From Pseudoips prasinana (taxonomy: Eukaryota; Arthropoda; Insecta; Lepidoptera; Nolidae): a stretch of 64,000 nt of DNA. The notes beneath the pieces were generated by a model. It was not told where the DNA came from and ran no database searches. It saw only the letters and a list, made by a program, of their open reading frames with translations. Positions within the stretch are counted from its first letter, which is position 1; every line of letters starts with the position of its first letter. Below, one piece after another: positions 50,102-61,654 of the stretch. A program made the position numbers and the translations under genes. The DNA lies in contig OX621253.1 in the NCBI GenBank assembly GCA_951640165.1, forward strand, positions 30,511,969 to 30,575,968, read 5' to 3'.

Positions 50102-53089
50102 TACAGTCCATCATCCCATCCTTTGATTAATATGTTATCTGAGTTAAGCTTTCAGTGTAGACAGGCAAGATTCTGGCGTAATAAAGCTACCCCATTGGAC
50201 ATAAGTAGTCAACAAAGAGATAAAGTTGTATGTGATATCTTTTCTAGGTACAATAAATTGTTTGATGGCGGATTGGGGTGTTTTACTGGCGGTCGGGCTA
50301 CCCTGCATTTACGCGACGAAGCAGTGCCGGTATTCGCTCGTGCACGCCCCCTGCCGTACGCGCTGCGCGCGCGCGTCGACCAGGAGATCGACAACATGTT
50401 GCGCGCTGGGGTCATCGAGCCTGTTCACACCTCCGACTGGGCCACACCACTGGTAATTGTACACAAGCCGGATGGCGCTTTACGCTTATGTGCTGACTAT
50501 AAGGTTACGTTGAATCGTATGTTGAGGGTTGATAAGTACCCTGTGCCAAAGATAGATCATTTATTTAGTAAATTAAATGGCAGTATGTACTTTAGTAAAC
50601 TGGATTTATCTCAGGCATATAATCAGGTATTAGTAGACGAATCAAAGAATTTGACAGTTATAAATACACATAAAGGGCTGTTCCGATACAACAGGTTAGT
50701 GTATGGCCTCTCCTCAAGTCCGGGCATTTTTCAGAGAATAATGATTAAATTGTTGGGTAATATACCTAATGTGACCATATTTTTGGATGACATTTTAATT
50801 ACTGGAAGTACACTCGAGATACATTTAGAAACATTAAACAGGGTTCTTAAAATCATGGAAGGAAGTGGTTTAAAAATAAAAAAGGAAAAGTGTGACTTTT
50901 TTAGTAAGGAAGTAAAATATTTAGGGTTTATAATTAGCAGAGAGGGGGTCAGAGTAGATCCAGAAAAAATTAAGCCTATATTAGATATGTCCCCTCCTAG
51001 TAACGTATCTGAACTGAAATCGTTTTTGGGGATGGTAAACTTTTATGGTAAATTTATAAAAAATTTAAGTTTCATTTTATCACCATTCTATGGATTATTA
51101 AAAAAGGGTAAGCATTGGAAATGGGACCATTTACAAAAGGTGGCCTTTAATAAAGTAAAAAGATTGTTAATAAGTTCAGACGTGTTATCGCATTATGATG
51201 AGTCACGGCCCGTTATATTGACTTGTGATGCGAGCTCCCGCGGGGTGGGGGCGGTAATCGCCCAGCGAGCGCCCGACGGCCGAGAGTACCCAGTGGCTTA
51301 CGCATCTAGAACCCTCACGGCTGCCGAAGTTCATTACAGCCAGATTCACAAAGAGGCTTTACCTATAGTATTTTCCGTAAAAAAATTCCATCAATATCTT
51401 TATGGTCGAACATTCGTTTTGAAAACGGATCATAAGCCTCTTGTTAGTATTTTCGGATCAGAACTGGGAATTCCAAATATGACAGCGAGTAGATTACAGA
51501 GATGGGCGTTAATATTGTCAGCTTATGATTTGACTATTGAATACGTAAATACAAACTCGAACACAGCTGACGCGTTGTCGCGGTTAGTGGAAGGTTATAA
51601 AGCGATTAGTGAGTCAGGAATGGGGGAGGTTCCAGAACAAACGTACCTCCACTTTGCTTCTGATGCTTTGTCACTTAAATATGAAGATATTAAGGATGGA
51701 ACAAAAAAAGATCCCATATTAACTAGAGTCTTGAGCTATGTTAAAGATGGGTGGCCTAATGAAGTAGAGGTAAGAGAACTTAGGGCTTATTTCAACAGAA
51801 GGGATGAAATATATATCGAATTAGGTTGTCTTATGTGGGGTCACCGTTTAATTGTACCGAAAGCTTGTCAAGATAGGGTACTAAAAGAGTTGCACGACAG
51901 TCATATGGGTATCGTCAAGACAAAATGTATCGCGAGGAGTTACGTGTGGTGGCCGGGTATTGATGAAATGGTCGAAAACCTTTGCAGGAACTGCACAGTT
52001 TGTGCAGAGCTAGCCGAGGCACCGGCACACCATACACCACAACCGTGGTCGTGGCCGTCTCGCCCTTGGACGCGACTACACATAGATTTTTTAGGGCCGA
52101 TCCACGGTCATAAATATTTAATCATGGTGGACGCTACTTCGAAATGGATTGAAGCATGTCCGGTAGTTTCAACTACAGCGATAGCAATCATAGGAAAAAT
52201 TAGGGAAATCTGGGCACGCTTCGGACTACCTAAGCAGCTTGTTTCCGACAACGGACCTCCTTTTACTAGTGAGGAATTTAATGCGTTTTTGGAATATAAT
52301 GGGGTGGACCATATACTATCTGCACCTTATAACCCTGCTTCTAATGGATTAGCTGAAAATGCAGTTAAACTATGCAAACAGGTAATTAAAAAAGCGACTA
52401 TTCAGAATAAGGATGTAGAAGCCGCAATTCAACGTTTTCTGCTAGTCCATAGAACGACCGAACATAGTACTACAAAAGAAACACCTGCACAGGTTTTACA
52501 AGGTAGAACCTTAAGAACCCGCATTGACCGTTTAAAACCATCGCGTGATAAACCAGTGGCTGAGGCACAACAACGGCAGCAGCGGGGAGCGGGGGGTTCG
52601 CACCGCACGCTTTTCATCGGGGATGAGGTGTGGTGTCGAATATACCAAGGTTTCACGAAGTGGGCTAGTGGTACTGTAATAGAGTGTCTAGGTACCACAA
52701 ACTACGTGGTACGGTTATTAGACGGTACTACAAAGCATAGGCATATAGACCAATTAAAACTAAAGTTTAGGACGAGTCTGTCACAAACGACAGATAGTGA
52801 AATAGTCAGCACAGAAGCGTCGTACAGTCCAATCTCTAGCCGGGGGACGGTGACTAATACGCTGGTGTTTCCTTCCTTACCAGCTACAAAATCACCTAGC
52901 GTAAGTGGCTCAGATGGGGATGTGGGAGGTTCGGTACCTAAGGGCAGTGAAAAGGAATGTTCATATCGGGAGTGGGTAGAAACGGGTGATTCTATCCAAT
53001 CGAATATCCAACCAGAGGGTCGCCCGACCGCAGATGTAACTCGTCCGGTTAGGAATAGGAAACCACCGGAGAGGTTTGGGTACCAATAG
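50102..53089 (+). CDS. pol: pol (RT, RNase H, integrase) of outer gypsy
   Basis: Continues the protease frame across the insert. RT: DKYPVPKIDHLFSKLNGSMY, FSKLDLSQAYNQVLV and VTIFLDDILITG (LDD box 50775). RNase H: LTCDASSRGVGAVIAQ and LKTDHKPLVSIF. Integrase: HDSHMGIVKTKC...CRNCTVC zinc part; catalytic HIDFLGPIHG (52080), VSDNGPPFTS (52245) and SNGLAENAVK (52340), complete DDE. The C-terminal part ends IDQLKLKFR and a low-complexity tail, stop TAG 53087. No break seen in this half. Confidence 0.95.
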   Translation, partial: YSPSSHPLINMLSELSFQCRQARFWRNKATPLDISSQQRDKVVCDIFSRYNKLFDGGLGCFTGGRATLHLRDEAVPVFARARPLPYALRARVDQEIDNMLRAGVIEPVHTSDWATPLVIVHKPDGALRLCADYKVTLNRMLRVDKYPVPKIDHLFSKLNGSMYFSKLDLSQAYNQVLVDESKNLTVINTHKGLFRYNRLVYGLSSSPGIFQRIMIKLLGNIPNVTIFLDDILITGSTLEIHLETLNRVLKIMEGSGLKIKKEKCDFFSKEVKYLGFIISREGVRVDPEKIKPILDMSPPSNVSELKSFLGMVNFYGKFIKNLSFILSPFYGLLKKGKHWKWDHLQKVAFNKVKRLLISSDVLSHYDESRPVILTCDASSRGVGAVIAQRAPDGREYPVAYASRTLTAAEVHYSQIHKEALPIVFSVKKFHQYLYGRTFVLKTDHKPLVSIFGSELGIPNMTASRLQRWALILSAYDLTIEYVNTNSNTADALSRLVEGYKAISESGMGEVPEQTYLHFASDALSLKYEDIKDGTKKDPILTRVLSYVKDGWPNEVEVRELRAYFNRRDEIYIELGCLMWGHRLIVPKACQDRVLKELHDSHMGIVKTKCIARSYVWWPGIDEMVENLCRNCTVCAELAEAPAHHTPQPWSWPSRPWTRLHIDFLGPIHGHKYLIMVDATSKWIEACPVVSTTAIAIIGKIREIWARFGLPKQLVSDNGPPFTSEEFNAFLEYNGVDHILSAPYNPASNGLAENAVKLCKQVIKKATIQNKDVEAAIQRFLLVHRTTEHSTTKETPAQVLQGRTLRTRIDRLKPSRDKPVAEAQQRQQRGAGGSHRTLFIGDEVWCRIYQGFTKWASGTVIECLGTTNYVVRLLDGTTKHRHIDQLKLKFRTSLSQTTDSEIVSTEASYSPISSRGTVTNTLVFPSLPATKSPSVSGSDGDVGGSVPKGSEKECSYREWVETGDSIQSNIQPEGRPTADVTRPVRNRKPPERFGYQ

Positions 53090-53306
53090 AGATCTCCCAT
53101 TTTATTATGCCATCTATGGTAATTAACTGTTATTTTATTTATTATTATTGTCCTTATTTACTTAAGTTAGATTTAAGATAGTCTAGTATAATTAAATAAT
53201 ATGTTGTTTTCTCTCTGGCTTAAATATGCGTCTCTCTTTTAGTATAATATAATCTTAATATAAAATAATAATTGTTATTGGATTATATAGTCATTAAGGG
53301 TGGAGG

Positions 53307-53410
53307 TGTGATGTAGGTAGTAGTATAATTGTGTCGCCAAGCGCGGTAGGGTACCGCCGTAACTTTAGTAAATAAATGTGTGTGCTACGGAACGGTTGTT
53401 TGATTCTACA
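53307..53410 (+). repeat. 3' LTR of outer gypsy
   Basis: Identical to 38851-38954. Followed by AATAC and the resumed SINE-like repeat. Confidence 0.97.
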
Positions 53411-53470
53411 AATACAAACTGTCAGATCAATTTAGAATTCCTTTGCTAACACCTTTTTGGAGGATGTAGA
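53411..53470 (-). repeat. right half of the SINE-like gypsy target
   Basis: AAACTGTCAGATCAATTTAG AATTCC aligns with 6925-6955 downstream of the target point. Confidence 0.7.
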
Positions 53471-53624
53471 TGTTTCCCATAGGCTTTTTTTTTTTCTAGA
53501 AACATGGCTGACTGATATATTGACATAGAATTTCACTGTAAGCCGGTCATGATTCTAGAAAACAAAGGCGATGAATATATAATGATAGGATCTATGTTTG
53601 ATCTAATATCTAGGGACAATGTCA

Positions 53625-53850
53625 CACAGATCATCCTAGCCCCAAACTAAGCAAAGCGTGTACTATGGGTACCAGGCGACGATATACATACTTATATAGA
53701 TAGATAAATACTTAAATACATAGAAGACATCCATGACTCAGAAACAAATATTCGTGCTCATCACACAAATATTTGCACTTACCGGGATTCGAACCCAGGA
53801 CCACCAGCTTCGTAGGCAGGAGCACTACCAACTAGGCTACGGTGACCGTC
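53625..53850 (-). repeat. tRNA-derived SINE (minus strand)
   Basis: On the - strand: GTCACCGTAGCCTAGTTGGT (A box), GGGTTCGAATCCCGG (B box, 53780-53795), then body with TTTCTGAGTCATGG and TGGTACCCATAGTACACGCT. Confidence 0.85.
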
Positions 53851-54234
53851 AAGATTGATGATTAATGATTAACATCTTTAAGTATGTTAAGTATATTAAC
53901 ATTGTTTGCGCTGATGATGAAAATATGTTCGCCATAAAATAATCGCAGCAATAAAATCTCAGTATCTATAAGAAACATGTCGCTAAAACAATTTAGGTTA
54001 AGGGACAATAGTAGGTACCTAAGGTTAAAAGGTGTTCGTCCCAGAATCGAAGGCAATCACTTGAGTTCTATCACTTGTAAAAATATGCACAAAGCCGATC
54101 ACGTTTAATGAACCCATGATTCGCAATAATCAGAAATAGCTGCATCCTACTTCCGTTGATTTAAAATGAAGGCTTCTGATTGGTCGCCGCTGCATCCACC
54201 ACAAATCAAGATGTGATTGCGATGAGGTAATTGG

Positions 54235-54310
54235 ATGAGACAGGATTTTGAACGAACCCGCGACCTTTGGCTAAACAGACAGGTTCACCAACCACTAGAC
54301 CAGTCAAAAC
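54235..54310 (-). repeat. tRNA-like SINE head
   Basis: On the - strand TGGTCTAGTGGTTGGTGAAC and GGTCGCGGGTTCGTTC are A- and B-box like. Confidence 0.6.
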
Positions 54311-54626
54311 CAACAACAACAAGGTTAAAACTTGATATTCAAAATAAGTATTCTTCTTGAAAAAACCTTCAATCATTTTAAGGAAGACTTGTATCTTTTA
54401 TAAACACGTTGAAATGAAATGAAAATGAAATGAAATGAAAAAGTCATTTATTCCGTTAAAACATTACATTTGTGTGGAATCGTCAATTTTTTTTACCCTA
54501 CCGTGTAGTGCATGACGTGGCAGCTACTGAGAAACACTGCCAGAAAACTCAGTAGGAATCCTTTTTAAAAATATTTATTTCTTACATAAAATTTCATTGT
54601 ATTTAAATGTGTTCATTTAGAGCGAC

Positions 54627-56405
54627 TCAATCCCAAGCTGTTTTGTCACTTAAATAATCAGAAGTTTTGTAGAAAGCCCTGCTACACAATTTGGCTTTTA
54701 TAATTCTTTTAAACTTATTCATAGACATTTCTCGGATATCATTGGGAAGTTTGTTATAGAATCTTATACATTGCCCCATAAAAGAGTTACTTACTTTGTG
54801 GAGACGGGTGGTATGTAACACAAAGTTATGCTTATATCTAGTATTTAAATTATGAGTATCACTCCTTTTACAGAAGGAGTCTTTATATTTATGCATATAA
54901 ATTAGATTGTCATATATATACTGACATGCCACAGTCAGAATGTTAATCTCTTTAAACTTCTCTCTCAAAGATTCTCGCGGACCAAGTTTATATATCGCTC
55001 TTACAGTTCTTTTTTGCAATACAAATATGGTGTTAATGTCCGCAGCGCTACCCCAGAGAAGAATTCCATAGGACATTATACTATGAAAATAACTGAAATA
55101 AACCATTCTAGCTGTATCCACATCAGTAAGCCGTCTTATAGTTTTAACAGCATATGCAGCAGAACTTAATTTGCCTGATAGTTTTTCTATTTGTGGGCCC
55201 CATTGTAGTTTTGAATCAATTGTGATACCCAAGAACACAGTTGACTCAACAGGGGTCAATCCAGCCCCATTAAGCTGTACATTGGTAGCCACCTGTTTCA
55301 CATTAGGTGTAGAGAATTTGATGACTTTAGTTTTCTTGTCATTTAGCAAAAGATTATTAGCATTAAACCAATGAACAACTTTAGAGATTGCGTCATTTAC
55401 TTCGTCAAAATTGCGTAATTGGCGATTTATTTTAAAAGTCAATGAAGTATCATCCGCAAACAAAACAATCTCATGTTTATCCCTTACATAGTAGGGTAAG
55501 TCATTAATATAGATTAAAAATAAGAATGGGCCGAGAATCCATCCCTGTGGAACGCCCATTACCACTGGGGATCCCGCAGATTTTTTACCATTTATATCAA
55601 CCTTCTGAATTCTATTGCCCAAGTAAGAAGTCAAAAGTTCGAGAGCCTTGTTCCTGATACCGTAGTGGTGTAGTTTCCTGACAAGAGTGTCATGATGAAC
55701 ACAATCAAATGCTTTGGACAAATCGCAAAAAATACCTAATGCATCCTGCGAGTCCTCCCAAGCCGCGAATATACTTTTTAACAGATTGACTCCTGCATCT
55801 ATAGTTGAACAACCCTTCGTGAATCCAAACTGTTTCCGATGAAGTAAATTATGTATATTAAAGTGACTGAGCAACTGGCTAAGCATTAGCTTTTCAAATA
55901 TTTTACTTAGAGTGGGCAATACGGAAATAGGTCGGAAATTTGAAGGATCTGAAGTATCACCAGCTTTAAACAATGGAATAATTTTACTATACTTCATCAA
56001 GTCAGGAAATACGCCAGATGCGACACAGCAATTGAACACAGCAGCTAGATGTGGGGCGATTATAGTTATAATTGATGAAATAATCTTAACAGATAAACCC
56101 CACAGATCCCTAGTGTTTTTCATATTAATACTTTTGAAAGCATTCAAAATATCTTTAGGGTTAACCACCGAGAATTCAAAATCTGTGTCACACTTCTCTA
56201 CGCTTTGCTGGAGTATTAGCTCAGCAGATACAGAAGAAAACGCGAGAGATTTGGTAACATCGATTGGAACATTAGAAAAATATTTTTCAAACTCAGTCGC
56301 AACTTCTAAATCGCTTTTAATGTCAACATTATTTATTCTTAAATTAAAATTACGACTACGTATTTTTTTCCTACTCGTCTCAGTATTAATAATCTTCCAG
56401 GTAGT
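54627..56405 (-). pseudogene. reverse transcriptase of CR1-like LINE
   Basis: The frame is open from TWKIINTETSRKKIRSRNFN (56400) to the stop at 54627. Motifs in order: NFRPISVLPTLSKIFEKLML, FCDLSKAFDCVHHDTL, GVPQGWILGPFLFLIYINDL and EIVLFADDTSLTF (FADD, 55475). After that come LGITIDSKLQWGPQIEKLSG, SYGILLWGS and the C-terminal LNTRYKHNF ... FYNKLPNDIREMS. In GVPQGWILGP the usual Ser is Trp. The part upstream of 56405 is in another frame. Confidence 0.92.
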
Positions 56406-56832
56406 TTAAATAATATTTGTCGAATTTTTTTGTAATATTTTTTAAGTACAACGAACTAGCAATGGAACAGGCTCTTCGAAAGGTTTTGGCATATTGTTTT
56501 ACATGTTCTAGAAAAGTCGTATTTTGATTATAGGATCTTTCTTCATACAGTTTATATAATTGATTGCGACTTTTATAAATTCCTGGAGTTGCCCAATCAC
56601 AGAACATCAGACGGTTACTTACAGACAACTGTTTGGGTGTGAATATTGAGCAGAACTCACCATTAATCAAGTTGAATAAAGAGTTGTACAAGTGATCCGG
56701 ATCACTAGGATAGGGCAACAATGCCAGTTTTCTTGCTATATTATATTTAAATATTCCTAAACGGCTTTCACTATATGGTATGTAACTTATTTGTGTACAT
56801 TGAACGTTTGGAGAATTTGAAAAAGTGACCAA
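56386..56832 (-). pseudogene. linker between endonuclease and RT, CR1-like LINE
   Basis: Reads FCDWATPGIYKSRNQLYKLY and FRRACSIASSLYLKNITKKF, then NYLED where the frame shifts by one base to TWKIIN (about 56400). Confidence 0.8.
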
Positions 56833-56876
56833 CTGACCAGAATGATCTGACTGAATCTTATTAATTATTAATTTAT

Positions 56877-57593
56877 TTAAAGGTTTTGCAGAGCTAAATA
56901 TATTGTCAATGCATGTAGCACTTGTGGCAGTAACTCTAGTTCTGTAAAGTTGTGATGTAAATTAAAGGATTTAAACAAATTTAAAAAATTACAACTTGTT
57001 GAGTTTTTCTCCAAAATATTTACATTAAAATCTCCACAAATGATAACAGTTTTATGGCTATTAGATAACTTATTTAAGGCATTCTCCATAATATCTGAAA
57101 AGGTATCAAATGGTGCACAAGGAGGTTTGTAAAGACTCACAATAATAAATCGCTCTAACTCAACACATGAAATCTCTACTCGCTCAACAGAGAGGCTCAC
57201 AACATCACTTATTTCTTTAAACTTCAACAAATTATTAATTAATATTAGAGAGCCACCATGAATATACTTTTCCCTGATGAACGAGCTTGCAACCTGGTGA
57301 CTATTGAAGCTGGAAATGAATTGATGGGGTTGTAGCCAGTGCTCAGTTAAACATAAAATATCAATATTGCTACAATTCAAAAACAACTCCAATTCTAACT
57401 CTTTCCCCATCAAACCTTGAATATTTTGATGCACCAGGTTGATACAATTTTTTTGGTTTTTCTTATTGTAGGCATTTATGTTTGATGGGTTCATATTATT
57501 GTCCATTATAAGATCTGAACATTCCTTATCTAGCTTGACTGTACAATTAAGATTTGAATTTGCTATTATGCAAGAGTGATTCTCTATTGTCAT
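56877..57593 (-). pseudogene. AP endonuclease of CR1-like LINE
   Basis: CINLVHQNIQGLMGKELELE, IDILCLTEHWLQPHQF, GGSLILINN, FIIVSLYKPPCAPFDTF and TVIICGDFNVNIL carry the N, E and D-x-N residues of APE-type endonucleases. The frame is lost near 56900 (TELELLPQVLHALT). Confidence 0.88.
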
Positions 57594-57729
57594 ATCAGTT
57601 AATTTAAATTATCCTGTATACAGATGTCACCATTCAATCTTGGTAGTTGGTAGGTACAGTCTCGTTCATGTTAATCAGTGTAGGTAGTGTTGTTTCATTT
57701 TCAAACCGCCACATTATAAAGGTAAAAAA

Positions 57730-58329
57730 TCCGGCCAAGTGCGAGTCGGACTTGCCCATGAAGGGTTCCGCAGCAGCAAGTATTTCAGTTGATTAAATGA
57801 AAGGTAAATTGCGGTTTACGATTTATGACGCATTAAAAAAAACTACTTACTAGATCTCGTTCAAACCAATTTTCGTTATTAGTTTACATGGTAATTTTTT
57901 TTTCAGTTTTATTATTCTCTTATTTTAAAAGTTACAGGGGGGGGGACACTCATTTTTCCACTTTGGAAGTTTCTCTCGCGCAGACTATTCAGTTTACAAA
58001 AAAAAAATATATTAGGAACCTCAATAAAATTTTGAAGACCTATCCATAGATACGCCAAATGTATGGGTAGGTACGATGAAAAAAAATTTTTGAGTTTCAG
58101 TTCTATGTATGGGGAACCCCCAAAATTATAATTATTTTTCCATTTTGGTGTGAAAATCTTAATGCGGTTCACAGAATACATCTACTTACCAAGTTTCAAC
58201 AGTACAGCTCTTATAGTTTCGGAACAAAAGTAGCTGTGACATACGGACGGACAGACAGACAGACAGACAGACATGACAAATCTATAAGGGTTCCGTTTTT
58301 TTCCATTTGGCTACGGAACCCTAAAAAGT
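57730..58329 (+). repeat. ~600-bp GGTTCCG repeat, copy B
   Basis: CCGGCCAAGTGCGAGTCGGA ... GGCTACGGAACCCTAAAAAG. Aligns along its whole length with copy C 360 bp downstream. Confidence 0.9.
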
Positions 58330-58689
58330 ATCAATACAAGTTCGGCCTGCTTTCAACAAGTTGCTCCATAATATACATACAGATATGCGTATCGTAACTT
58401 GGAGATATTGCTGCTACCAATAGCGACATCACTTCGCTCAAGTCAAACTATGTGTAAATAAATGCCCTTAACCAGGCTATGCTATATTATTTTTCATAGA
58501 TTTTGGACATTTTTCCAAAGAGATAAGGTTGCAACTGATGTTTAAGGGTAAATAAACTAAATGAGAGAAATGATGCAGCGTGGTTGAACTGCGCCAAAAA
58601 ACTGTGTAAGTAATGCAATATGGCGTATACTAATATTAGTTTAATGTTTAGGTATTCTTGTTTTTATTATAATAATAATAACAAATAAA

Positions 58690-59282
58690 ACCGGCCAAGT
58701 GCGAGTCGGACTCGCACATGAAGGGTTCCGTAGCAGCAAGAATTCCAGTTGATTAATGAAAGCAAATTGCGGTTTACGATTTATGACGTATTAAAAAAAA
58801 CTACTTGCTAGATCTTGTTCAAACCAATTTTCGTTGTTAGTTTGCATGGTAATGTACATCATTTATTTTTTTTAGTTTTATCATTCCCTTATTTTAGAAG
58901 TTACAGGGGGAGGGACACTCATTTTACCACTTTGGAAGTGTCTCTCGCGCAAACTATTCAGTTTAGAAAAAAATTATATTAGAAACCTCAATATCATTTT
59001 AGAAGACCTATCCATAGACACTCCATACGTATGGGTACGATGAAAAAACAAATATTGATTTTCAGTTCTATGTATGGCGACCCCACTAAATTATTGTTGT
59101 TTTTCAATTTTTGTGTAAAAATCTTAATGCGGTTCACCAAATACATCTACTTACCAAGTTTCAATAGTACAGCTCTTATAGTTTCGGAAAAAAGTGGCTG
59201 TGACATACGGACGGACAGACAGACAGACATGACGAATCTATAAGGGTTCCGTTTTTGCCATTTGGCTACGGAACCCTAAAAA
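58690..59282 (+). repeat. ~600-bp GGTTCCG repeat, copy C
   Basis: Same ends as copy B and closest to copy A at 21972. It provides the empty-site view for the hAT MITE in copy A (GGCGACCCCACTAAATTATT). Confidence 0.9.
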
Positions 59283-59391
59283 CGAGGCAGTCTTTGGAAA
59301 TTTCCGATAGATGTGAAAACTATATTTACACTTCTAATCTAAATAATCAACAATATGACACTTTCCATTGGAATATACTCTTTGTATAATG

Positions 59392-59446
59392 TAGTATCGC
59401 ATGAAGGTATATCATTTCCCTAATGATATACCTTCATGCGATACTA
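59392..59446. repeat. perfect 25-bp inverted repeat, 5-nt loop
   Basis: Left arm TAGTATCGCATGAAGGTATA + TCATT, loop TCCCT, right arm the exact inverse. No mismatch. Confidence 0.95.
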
Positions 59447-59464
59447 TCTAATCCCTGTGTCACA

Positions 59465-59755
59465 CGCATATTATTGCCGGAGAATTGCAAAGCTGGAGTG
59501 GCCGTGGGCAGAGCACATACCTCGTAGAGCCGATGGCCGCTGGGGCAGAAAGTTCCCGAGTGGCGAGCACGAACCGGAAGACGCAGCGTGGGCAGGCCCC
59601 CTACAAGATGGATCGATGATCTTGTGAGGGTCGCTGGAAGTAGCTGGATGCGGATAGCGCAAGATCGGTAATTGTGGAGATCTTGCGCCTTTATCCAGCA
59701 GTGGGCGTCCTTCAGCTGATATACCTAATGATGATGATGATACGTAATAGCTCAT
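59465..59755 (+). pseudogene. RTE-type LINE 3' fragment
   Basis: RIAKLEWPWAEHIPRRADGR WGRKFPS, then frameshifted GRRSVGRPPTRW-like text, and the end GTGGGCGTCCTTCAGCTGAT then ATGATGATGATGA. Same family as 20649-21185. Confidence 0.85.
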
Positions 59756-59759
59756 GGAA

Positions 59760-60185
59760 AGGGTTCGGTGGTGATGACGCGAGTTCCTTGATTTTTGTTC
59801 AGCCAAAGTGCTCAGAGCATTTATAGATGTTTTCAACTTAAAAAAAACACCCTTTTCAAATCAGAATATTTCGTACACCAGACTGCCCACCCCGACAAAT
59901 ACTTTACTGCTATAGTATAGGGACTGGAGTAAAGTGTTAAATTACCAATTGAAAGACTAAAACAAAGTTCATATAAAATTTATTTCGTTTCAAATAATAG
60001 TCTTATCTAGTCATAACATAAACTTAAATTCTATGAGACAAACCCTAATTCTATTCTTTACACATTTATTTTTAAAATTCTGCCCCAATCATATACTTAT
60101 AATTTTTCATACTAACCTAATTCTATTTACAACTTATACCTAACACAAATTGTCAAATACTCAACTACCCACGAAAAATTATGTA
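59760..60185. other. AT-rich spacer
   Basis: Nothing recognised. Confidence 0.5.
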
Positions 60186-60189
60186 AAGT

Positions 60190-60455
60190 AATAATAATAA
60201 CCTGGGACATTATTTAGGTAGGTACACCTGGTCATCTGATTTCAAACTAAGCAGAGCTTGTACTATGTAAACCAGATAACTGATACACTACATATACTAC
60301 TTTTTTTTGTAAATACATACTTATATAGATAATTACACCCAGACTCAGGACAAACAAACATATTCATGCACACAAATATCTGTCCTGAGTGGGAAATGAA
60401 CCCACAACGTCTGGCTTGTAAGGCAAGCATTTGCCAACCACGCCAACAGGCCTGT
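60190..60455 (-). repeat. tRNA-derived SINE (minus strand)
   Basis: On the - strand: GGCCTGTTGGCGTGGTTGGC (A box), AGACGTTGTGGGTTCATTTCCC (B box), body with AGTCTGGGTGTAATTATC, and the shared TTGGTTTCC/TAGTACAAGCTCTGC. Confidence 0.85.
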
Positions 60456-61650
60456 CTTTAAGTGAGAATGGTTTGCATATTACCAAACAAATCAATCATT
60501 GCATTAGTAATAAAGATATTGTATCATCCAATCCTCCTAGGCCAGTCTCACTAACACGTCCAGTGTCAAGCAATTTATACTGAAGCCCGTTGTATGGTAG
60601 CCAATATTAAATTCAAATTCACAACTTTTTATCATGGTCCATAAATCTAAAGTTGTTATAGTCACAACTACCACAAGTATATTTTATGTTCAGCTATGTC
60701 CAGCCATTTAGGCGTACAATATCTAGTTGTTTTATTTTTTATTTTAATTCAATTATCTACACAATTTATTAAGTGTGCCAAAATTCCTAATAAAATGACA
60801 TCAATGCCCATTTGCTACACTTTAAGAATAATTAAGAAATTTTAAATTTAATTAATTGTGTTTGGCTTTTGAAGGTTTGAGAATGCTTCGGAATTACTCA
60901 TTATTATAGTGGCATATAATCCAGATAGATATATATATATAGGAACTTGATCTGTGTCAGTTAATTATATGTTTGTAAAGTATGGGGGTAAAGTACCCCA
61001 GATACATGCATATGTGTGAAAATAACATTGTAAATATAATTGTTGAGTGAAAAATTATTAAGAAAATGTTGCTATTATATTCATATAAATTTTTCTAAAT
61101 CTCAAAACAAGTTGCAACATAAAACTTAAGAGATGTTTCCTACATAAAATAGATCAACTTAAAGAATTTTTTTATTATTATCAATATTCTTGTATTGGAA
61201 GGTAATATTTTGCATGATGATTTGCTAACAAATTAAGAAACATAAGTAAGGTCTGTTATTATTTTACAACTTGTACTAGGTAATCAATTCAACATATATT
61301 CAAGTCAACTTAAGCACTAGACACAGTCATTTCTCCATTTCATTATCGTTTGAAATTGAATCTCAATATAAAGCATACCTGGGCCACTCTGCCAAGAGTT
61401 ACTCTACTCTTCTTACTCCTCCCACAAACATGAATAACTTCAAATTTATGAGCCAGTCAAACTAAATCAAACTGAATTAAGTCAAACCACAAAATGAGCA
61501 TGCCAAGAATCAGGGCATGCTCATTTCGGGCTGGGCTAGACACATTTTTACAAAGAGAATAGCCAATTAAACTGAATTATGTCTAATTACCAGTAATTTA
61601 CCATGTCATGTATCTGGGCATATGTCATGTATTTCTTTTTAATAATAATA
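60456..61650. other. cyclin H downstream intergenic sequence
   Basis: AT-rich, no gene or repeat supported. CATGCTCATTT near 61497/61520 forms a small inverted repeat. Confidence 0.5.
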
Positions 61651-61654
61651 ATAA

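Larger units (their letters stand above)
38851..53410 (+). mobile_element. mag-like Ty3/gypsy retrotransposon split by a 9.7-kb insert
   Basis: Full-length outer element: LTR, gag, protease, (insert 40357-50100), RT, RNase H, integrase, polypurine tract (AAGGGTGGAGGTG at 53294-53306), LTR. Very short LTRs and the K02A2.6-type Pol are features of the mag clade. Identical LTRs point to recent insertion. Without the insert it is about 4.8 kb. Confidence 0.93.
54410..57600 (-). mobile_element. CR1-like LINE, 5'-truncated
   Basis: Read on the - strand: endonuclease, linker, reverse transcriptase, 3' UTR and a tail of TTTCATTTCATTTCATT repeats (54412-54440). About 3.2 kb; ORF1 is absent. The same family gave the 7711-8295 fragment. 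Confidence 0.88.

Noticed and set aside
38955..53089. Whole block as a host gene with a long intron
   Set aside because: LTRs, primer-binding site, polypurine tract and target duplication show it is a retrotransposon.
55171..56409. Long + strand frames opposite the CR1-like LINE
   Set aside because: Antisense shadows of the RT ORF.
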